Assembly (NCBI GenBank): GCA_937880845.1
Contig: CALFLL010000076.1
Coordinates: 1-27,178, forward strand
From: an uncultured Drancourtella sp.
GTDB taxonomy: Bacteria; Bacillota; Clostridia; Lachnospirales; Lachnospiraceae
Reading direction: 5' to 3'
Length of the DNA: 27,178 bases
Position numbers and translations under genes: made by a program. Positions 22,785 to 27,178 of the stretch are shown here, one piece after another. How positions within the stretch are numbered: the stretch's first letter is position 1; each line of letters starts with the position of its first letter. The notes under the pieces were generated by a model that had not been told where the DNA came from, searched no databases, and worked only from the letters and a program-made list of their open reading frames with translations.

Positions 22785-23891
22785 TTATTGTTTTTTATCC
22801 AGTTTATATACGACAAGCATATCCACCATCTTGTCATAACTTTTCACTCCGTCTTTTTGTCCGTTTGTTTTTAAATAGGCATCATTGATCTGATTGGATA
22901 CCTCTGCAATTTTCCCGTCATATTTCTCCCAGTATGTATCGTTTTCTTTTAAATCTTTCTTTGCACTTTCAGGGAGCATTGCATAAAGCCGATCATAAGC
23001 ATTTTGATCATATTCCCATAATAAATTTGTGGCGTAAAGCCATCCTGATAATGCAGCACTATATTGAAATTGAGGCATTTCCGAGGTGCTGCATGCAAGC
23101 CATGCAATGAAATTTGCCTCCTGCTCCTGCATAAATCCTTTCAGATGAGAAAGCTCGTGACACATGGTAAACGGAATATTATATTCCTCCATATCACTGT
23201 TATAATTCGCTTCTACGGTGAAAGGAGAATAAATCCCTGTCAAAGACTGATAGGATAAAAATTCCGGCAATAGCAATCTTTTGGGCTGAGGATAATATCC
23301 TTTTAATTCTTTATATGTTTCTCCAAGATTCTGCATGGCCCGCACTGCATTTTTTCCGATATCTTTATCAAAAACAAGTTCTCTGTTTTCATCTCTTTGT
23401 ACCTTGGATTCTGTTTTGATCACATCTTCCGTCAGCAGCATACACGTCTGTTCCAACTCTTCCTTTGTATATTCCCGTGGCTGTATTCCGCTTCTGTTTG
23501 CAAAAGATGTTGTATGGTAGTTGATCCCGCAGTTTATAACATATAAGAAAAACAAAACCGCTGTTACACAAAATAACACGCGGATAGTCTTTCCGGTCCG
23601 ATACCGATTCCATGCTCCATGTATGATCGACAGAACAATATAGATAAATCCCAAAACCAAAACGATAACCAGAATATAGAGTCCGATTTCTGCTGCCGAA
23701 GTAGGTACCAGACCAAAAATCCTTCCGATGATTCCTGTTAAAACCGAATAAATATGGGACACATACCAATCTGCAAATCCTTCTATATAAATACCTGCAA
23801 GCAAAAGCAGTACCGATATGCCCAAAAGCCATATCGGTACAAGAACGCTTTTTTTCATTTTATATCTGTTCTTTTTCTTTCGTTTTTTCAC
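22785..23891 (-). CDS. DUF3810 membrane metallopeptidase-like protein
   Basis: A 368-residue membrane protein. Three hydrophobic helices lie at about 14-34, 68-90 and 103-120, followed by a large soluble domain. That domain has a zincin motif MCHELSHLKGF with His245, Glu246 and His249, and nearby QEQEANF offering the third ligand (Glu258). This matches DUF3810, whose members look like membrane zinc peptidases; no substrate is known. The GTG start at 23891 has GGGAGGAG upstream. It lies 3 bases after the riboflavin kinase domain gene and 21 before lrgA, so it is translated as part of one unit. The catalytic domain probably faces outside, given the helix pattern and basic N-terminus. Confidence 0.85.
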   Translation of the reverse strand: MKKRKKKNRYKMKKSVLVPIWLLGISVLLLLAGIYIEGFADWYVSHIYSVLTGIIGRIFGLVPTSAAEIGLYILVIVLVLGFIYIVLSIIHGAWNRYRTGKTIRVLFCVTAVLFFLYVINCGINYHTTSFANRSGIQPREYTKEELEQTCMLLTEDVIKTESKVQRDENRELVFDKDIGKNAVRAMQNLGETYKELKGYYPQPKRLLLPEFLSYQSLTGIYSPFTVEANYNSDMEEYNIPFTMCHELSHLKGFMQEQEANFIAWLACSTSEMPQFQYSAALSGWLYATNLLWEYDQNAYDRLYAMLPESAKKDLKENDTYWEKYDGKIAEVSNQINDAYLKTNGQKDGVKSYDKMVDMLVVYKLDKKQ

Positions 23892-23894
23892 GAT

Positions 23895-24281
23895 CTACTC
23901 CTCCCGGCTCCTGTTTCGGAAATATTCTTTTGTACGGCAGACATCCTTTTCAACCTGTTTTTTGACTGCTTCCAGAGAATCAAACTTACAGATTTCTCTG
24001 AGAAAAATATAAAATTCCACTTTCATGGTTTTCCCGTACAAATCCAAATCCATGCCCGGAATATATGTTTCCACCGTGATTGTAGTATCATCATCAATCG
24101 AAGGGCGGGTTCCTACATTGGTAACACCTTCATATCCCATCCCGTCTATATATGCCATAACTCCGTAAACACCCGGCTTCGGCAGGTTCTGCACTTTTTC
24201 ATATTGTAGATTGGCAGTCGGCATCCCGACTTTTCTCCCATTCCCTTTTCCGTGTATGATCTTTCCTGTTAATGTATACAA
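23895..24281 (-). CDS. Stand-alone riboflavin kinase domain
   Basis: A 128-residue protein covering only the riboflavin kinase half of RibF. It has LTGKIIHGKGNGRKVGMPTAN (PTAN at 21-24), GVYG (37-40), GVTNVGTRPSI, the catalytic Glu71 in TVETYIP and DLYGKTMKVEF with the final LR-x-x-x-KF segment. The FAD synthetase (FMN adenylyltransferase) domain is absent, so it would make FMN from riboflavin and ATP but not FAD. The chosen TTG start at 24281 has GGAGG seven bases upstream. The longer reading frame to 24389 overlaps the anti-sigma gene and has no motif. Its position in an ECF sigma operon is unusual. Confidence 0.82.
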   Translation of the reverse strand: MYTLTGKIIHGKGNGRKVGMPTANLQYEKVQNLPKPGVYGVMAYIDGMGYEGVTNVGTRPSIDDDTTITVETYIPGMDLDLYGKTMKVEFYIFLREICKFDSLEAVKKQVEKDVCRTKEYFRNRSREE

Positions 24282-24333
24282 CTTTCTTCCTCCACTTGTG
24301 TTCTCAACGAATATTATGACATTTTTCTTATCA

Positions 24334-24990
24334 TCAATCAAGTAGGTCTTGAAGTGCATTTGGATCTTTCCATTTTTCGGCATTTCCAAAATCTTTTAAG
24401 TTGACTTTCACTGTTTTATCTGCAAATTTAATTTTCAATTCCTCATCTCCCTTCAAATCAATAGTCTTTCCTTCCACATTTATCGTATCTTCATCCAGAT
24501 AGGTAAAACTTACGTGTGCATTTTTTTGAAGAGGTCTATGGAACGGATTGTTTTTCTGTGCTTCGATAACTGCTTCATACTGATTTCCGTCATAAAAACA
24601 CGCTGTCAGATGTTCTCCTTCTTTTTTGGGCTTAATTGTAAGATCCGTTACTCCTTCTACCTGACCATAACTAATCGTAACATCCGAGGAATCCACGAGC
24701 CATGTCCGCTGTAAATAATAAGTCCATCCTCCAAAGGCGATCATGCAGACTGCCGCTGTTGCCGCCGCTGTTTTCCAGATTCTTTTTTTCCACTTACGAA
24801 GGGGACGTAATTCTTTTTTGTTCTTTTCTATTTTATAAGGAGATACGATTTCTTCTTTCATAATCTCATAATATTCTTTACATTCCGGACATTCTTTTAA
24901 ATGTTCCCTGACCAGTTCATTACTTGCCTTACTTGTAAGCCCATCTATATAACTTGGCATTAAATCTTTTACAATATCACATTTCTTCAT
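24334..24990 (-). CDS. Anti-sigma factor with zinc-finger (zf-HC2) domain
   Basis: A 218-residue membrane protein. The cytoplasmic N-terminus holds the zinc-binding HxxxCxxC motif of ZAS anti-sigma factors (His30, Cys34, Cys37; REHLKECPECKEYY). A basic segment, one membrane helix (about 72-93) and an extracytoplasmic domain (about 95-218) with beta-rich sequence follow. It is encoded directly after the ECF sigma factor and overlaps it by 14 bases, the usual arrangement for a cognate pair. It presumably holds the sigma factor inactive until a surface signal causes proteolysis or release. The C-terminal domain could be the sensor; its ligand is unknown. Confidence 0.9.
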   Translation of the reverse strand: MKKCDIVKDLMPSYIDGLTSKASNELVREHLKECPECKEYYEIMKEEIVSPYKIEKNKKELRPLRKWKKRIWKTAAATAAVCMIAFGGWTYYLQRTWLVDSSDVTISYGQVEGVTDLTIKPKKEGEHLTACFYDGNQYEAVIEAQKNNPFHRPLQKNAHVSFTYLDEDTINVEGKTIDLKGDEELKIKFADKTVKVNLKDFGNAEKWKDPNALQDLLD

Positions 24991-25468
24991 AATTCTTTCT
25001 TCCTTTCATCAGTTTTTGTTTTGCCCGATAAAAACTCACACGTGCCCAATTTTCATTTTTCCCAAAAATATCTCCGATTTCCCGAAAGGAAAAGCTCCCT
25101 GTAAGTCTTAATAAAACCACTTCCTTTGATATTTCATCTAAAAGATGGACTCTTTTAAACACCTCCATCTTTTCTTCTCTCATACAGATATCCTGTTCCA
25201 TTCCTTCTGTACTTCCACATACGTCTTCTTCCAGAGGAAGCGTTCCTTTTCGTTTTCTTTTGTCTAGCTCCTGATACCATAAATGCTTGGCAATCTGACA
25301 AAGCCATGTAGATATCTTACATGTTCCGTCATATTTGTTACTTGAGCGGATTGCTTGATAAAAGGTTTCCTGAGTCAATTCTTCTGCCATCGTTTCCTCC
25401 CGGCACATTGTCATCAAAAAGCCAAATACCATTTCTGCATATTCCCGGTATACCGCTTCCATATCCAT
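24977..25468 (-). CDS. ECF-type RNA polymerase sigma factor
   Basis: A 163-residue sigma70-family factor with regions 2 and 4 only. Region 2 (residues about 5-72) reads YAEMVFGFLMTMCREETMAEELTQETF then ISTWLCQIAKHLWYQELDKRKR. Region 4 (about 115-160) has VVLLRLTGSFSFREIGDIFGKNENWARVSFYRAKQKL. It partners with the adjacent anti-sigma factor. ATG 25468 has AAGGGGG upstream, and a possible ECF-type promoter lies 25-50 bases before it, which would allow autoregulation. The downstream genes are its likely primary regulon. Confidence 0.93.
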   Translation of the reverse strand: MDMEAVYREYAEMVFGFLMTMCREETMAEELTQETFYQAIRSSNKYDGTCKISTWLCQIAKHLWYQELDKRKRKGTLPLEEDVCGSTEGMEQDICMREEKMEVFKRVHLLDEISKEVVLLRLTGSFSFREIGDIFGKNENWARVSFYRAKQKLMKGRKNYEEM

Positions 25469-25493
25469 CTTTTTTTCACCCCCTTTATTCCTT

Positions 25494-25520
25494 TATCCGC
25501 TTTTTTCTCTTTTCGTTACA
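25494..25520 (-). promoter_or_regulatory. Candidate ECF-type autoregulatory promoter
   Basis: On the minus strand TGTAAC (25515-25520), 15 bases, then CGGATA (25494-25499), just upstream of the sigma factor gene. The AAC core of the -35 and the spacing resemble ECF promoters of Firmicutes. One occurrence only; assignment is tentative. Confidence 0.4.
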
Positions 25521-25536
25521 AATTTTCGAAAAAATT

Positions 25537-25956
25537 TTAAAAAATTTCTATCATCATTCCCAAGCAGAAAAAGGGTCCCATGGGAAATGCTGTTTTTCTT
25601 CCTGATTTTTTACATATGATCAAAAACAGGCAATAAATTCCGCTAAAAAAGACTGCACACACAAACGCAGACAGACATTTTTCCCATCCCAGTACCATGC
25701 CTGATACTGCCATCAATTTAATATCTCCTCCGCCAAACGCACCTGGCCGGATCAACGTAATCAACAACATGGGAACACCGACAATAAAAAATCCGCATAC
25801 AAAAGAAAACATTTCTTGTTGTCCGAACAAAGTACGGATACAGCCAAGTACGGCAATGCCCCAAATATAAATATTCGGTATTTTTTTCGTTTTCCAGTCA
25901 GTCACTGCCACTTTTATTAAAATCAAAACAAAAAGTATCATAGTCATTTTGTTCAT
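25537..25956 (-). CDS. A24 family prepilin peptidase (CpaA/TadV-like)
   Basis: A 139-residue membrane aspartic peptidase with about four helices. The two catalytic aspartates are Asp20 in VTDWKTKKIPN and Asp78 in AFGGGDIKLM, the signature of type IV prepilin peptidases. The methyltransferase domain of PilD is absent, as in CpaA/TadV enzymes of Flp/Tad pili. No pilin, ATPase or secretin genes are in the window, so the substrates are elsewhere. It lies 68 bases before the ECF sigma gene and may or may not share its transcript. The ribosome binding site is weak. Confidence 0.85.
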   Translation of the reverse strand: MNKMTMILFVLILIKVAVTDWKTKKIPNIYIWGIAVLGCIRTLFGQQEMFSFVCGFFIVGVPMLLITLIRPGAFGGGDIKLMAVSGMVLGWEKCLSAFVCAVFFSGIYCLFLIICKKSGRKTAFPMGPFFCLGMMIEIF

Positions 25957-25996
25957 AGCTTTCTCTTTTCTGTTGTAATCATATCCTTGGGAAATG

Positions 25997-26015
25997 CATT
26001 ATCAGAATGATAATG
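25997..26015. promoter_or_regulatory. Perfect 8-bp inverted repeat upstream of the prepilin peptidase gene
   Basis: CATTATCA-GAA-TGATAATG lies 41 bases before the peptidase start, near minus-strand TATAAT/TATACA elements. The half sites resemble Fur-type TGATAAT but face the opposite way to a classic Fur box. A binding regulator is not identified. Confidence 0.4.
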
Positions 26016-26065
26016 TATAGATACTTTTATTATAGACTTTTGAGTATAGATTCGTCCAGTGTCAT

Positions 26066-26118
26066 TCAAAAAATCCCGAAAGAATGGGTGTAAAAATCTC
26101 CATCTTTCGGGATTTTAT
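26066..26118 (-). terminator. Rho-independent terminator of the GNAT gene
   Basis: AAATCCCGAAAGA (26071-26083) pairs with TCTTTCGGGATTT (26103-26115). On the minus strand it is followed by TTTG. It lies just past the acetyltransferase stop codon. Confidence 0.88.
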
Positions 26119-26126
26119 ATTCGCTT

Positions 26127-26903
26127 TTATTTTTTCTTTTTGTTCATTTGGTCTATAAATGCTTTTTCCTTAACAGTCATTTCTATCCAAGCAGGACGAA
26201 ATCCGCTTTTTAAAGCATTTTTCACTGATTTTATATTGGACCATGCGCAACAATAGAAAGGTATCTTTTCACGTTTTAAAACCTCACCTGCTAATTTACT
26301 CGTCACTGCACATGCAATCCCCTGTCTTCTATATTCCGGCAAAACATCAATTCCTATCTGCCACATCGTATCACAGTCCGCGGAACAGGCTGCCAGGCCA
26401 ATCAATCTTCCTCTGTCATATGCACCAACTCCCAATATATCCAATTCTTTTCTTGTTTCACATAATGCATTGCCCCATTGCGGAAGATAAAGATCCTTAA
26501 GAGCATTTTGTTCTAACACTCTCATCTCGTACTGACAAGGTAATTCCTGAAAGATATTCATATCCGGCAAAAAATACTCTGCCATAAAACAAACTTCTTT
26601 ATCATATTTCCTAAAGCTTTCATTAAACACATACATGTTGGGTGTTTCAAAACAATGTTCCATAGAATACTTATCTATATATTCCCGAACAATATCTTCA
26701 TACGTCTTATCAATAGAAGCTACAATATTATTTCCATAAGAAATTAAATTACAAATAAAAGGCAGTTCGAGATACTTCCGTGCTTTTGGTGTTTTCACAG
26801 ATTCTACAATTACATTCTCCGTTTTCATGAAATCATCTGCAAGACAATTTGCATCAACGGCTGACTGAATCATTGCTGTCCGTATTATTTCTTTATTTTT
26901 CAT
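26127..26903 (-). CDS. GNAT family N-acetyltransferase
   Basis: A 258-residue soluble protein. The C-terminal GNAT domain (about 125-258) has the acetyl-CoA binding motif A, IGIDVLPEYRRQGIACAVTSKL (residues 183-204), and the motif B region FYCCAWSNIKSVKNALKSGF. The N-terminal 120 residues are a separate domain typical of larger GNAT proteins acting on small molecules or proteins. No substrate can be inferred, and the neighbours give no clue. ATG 26903 has AAGGA about 12 bases upstream. It has its own terminator and is monocistronic. Confidence 0.85.
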   Translation of the reverse strand: MKNKEIIRTAMIQSAVDANCLADDFMKTENVIVESVKTPKARKYLELPFICNLISYGNNIVASIDKTYEDIVREYIDKYSMEHCFETPNMYVFNESFRKYDKEVCFMAEYFLPDMNIFQELPCQYEMRVLEQNALKDLYLPQWGNALCETRKELDILGVGAYDRGRLIGLAACSADCDTMWQIGIDVLPEYRRQGIACAVTSKLAGEVLKREKIPFYCCAWSNIKSVKNALKSGFRPAWIEMTVKEKAFIDQMNKKKK

Positions 26904-26954
26904 AAAATATCACATTCCTTCGTGGCTCACTTGTCAGCCCTTAAAATTCAAATA

Positions 26955-26990
26955 CAAAAAAACTTCAAACCTACCGGAATGAAGTTCTTA
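26955..26990 (-). terminator. Terminator after tRNA-Cys
   Basis: On the minus strand AACTTCA pairs with TGAAGTT around a 12-nt loop and is followed by seven T in total. It begins about 10 bases after the tRNA 3' end. Confidence 0.88.
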
Positions 26991-26995
26991 AAAAG

Positions 26996-27067
26996 AGGCG
27001 CAGACCGGATTTGAACCGGTGGATACTGGTGTTGCAGACCATTGCCTTACCACTTGGCTACTGCGCC
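26996..27067 (-). tRNA. tRNA-Cys (GCA)
   Basis: A complete cloverleaf on the minus strand: acceptor GGCGCAG/CTGCGCC (7 bp) with discriminator U as usual for tRNA-Cys, D-arm with AGCCAAGTGGTAAGGC, anticodon loop CTGCAAC (GCA), and T-arm ACCGG-TTCAAAT-CCGGT. The CCA end is not encoded. A terminator follows directly. It is downstream of a tRNA-Glu and probably in the same transcript. Confidence 0.96.
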
Positions 27068-27124
27068 ATATACTATATTATATTAACACATTTTCCGGAA
27101 AATGCAAGCAATTTCCGGAAAAAA

Positions 27125-27178
27125 TGACTCCGACGGGAATCGAACCCGTGTTACCGCCGTGAAAGGGCGATGTCTTAA
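27125..27178 (-). tRNA. tRNA-Glu (UUC), 5' end cut by the window edge
   Basis: On the minus strand the anticodon stem-loop CGCC-CTTTCAC-GGCG gives anticodon UUC. The T-arm ACGGG-TTCGATT-CCCGT and 3' acceptor strand CGGAGTC with discriminator A follow. The D-arm start and 5' acceptor strand lie outside the window. CCA is not encoded. Confidence 0.9.

Noticed and set aside
24282..24389. Frameshifted remnant of the FAD synthetase half of RibF upstream of the kinase domain
   Set aside because: The upstream DNA encodes the anti-sigma factor's intact C-terminus, and the extra in-frame residues show no FAD synthetase motif.

Overview
The window looks like chromosome of a low-GC Gram-positive anaerobe of the Clostridia, most likely a Lachnospiraceae gut commensal. 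The evidence is protein character (DUF951- and DUF6145-type small proteins, class B sortase, LrgAB, LytTR/GHKL two-component pair, DUF3887 and DUF1648 proteins, SleB-type hydrolase), AGGAGG ribosome binding sites and short spacing between co-directional genes. No accession or species can be assigned from sequence alone. Almost every gene is on the minus strand; only the LysR regulator, a small zinc-ribbon membrane protein and a flavodoxin-like gene are on plus.

Left edge (1-777): two small Xis/DUF6462-like DNA-binding proteins, a terminator, and three copies of TTGTTGTCAAA directly against the 3' end of lysS. This resembles the end of an integrated element whose body lies outside the window. 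Positions 778-9900 hold housekeeping genes: greA-lysS behind a near-consensus promoter (LysRS carries an extra C-terminal tRNA-binding domain), birA-DUF6145-dusB, a patatin-like phospholipase fused to a degenerate ornithine-carbamoyltransferase-like domain, a secreted SleB-type cell wall hydrolase with hexapeptide repeats, and rpsF-ssb-rpsR with a candidate S6:S18 leader. Next come a class B sortase and a DUF951 protein.

Positions 11.0-16.0 kb hold a three-gene catabolic-looking operon (IlvD/Edd-type dehydratase, ornithine cyclodeaminase/mu-crystallin protein, M24 peptidase). It is transcribed divergently from a LysR regulator across a 212-bp region with perfect palindromes and overlapping promoters. 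The dehydratase has lost two residues that normally bind Mg2+, so its chemistry may differ from dihydroxy-acid dehydratase. Positions 16.0-20.6 kb carry the zinc-ribbon and flavodoxin genes, then an operon of LytTR response regulator, GHKL kinase, lipoprotein and DUF1648/PH-type membrane protein.

Positions 20.6-26.0 kb read as one long minus-strand unit: ECF sigma factor, its anti-sigma factor, a stand-alone riboflavin kinase domain, a DUF3810 membrane metallopeptidase, LrgA, LrgB and a threonine-aldolase-like enzyme. It is preceded by an A24 prepilin peptidase. The right edge has a GNAT acetyltransferase, tRNA-Cys(GCA) and the 3' part of tRNA-Glu(UUC), cut by the window.

The most unusual observations are the patatin/OTC-like fusion, the IlvD paralogue with an altered metal site in a LysR-controlled operon, and the ECF operon linking riboflavin kinase, a metallopeptidase and LrgAB.
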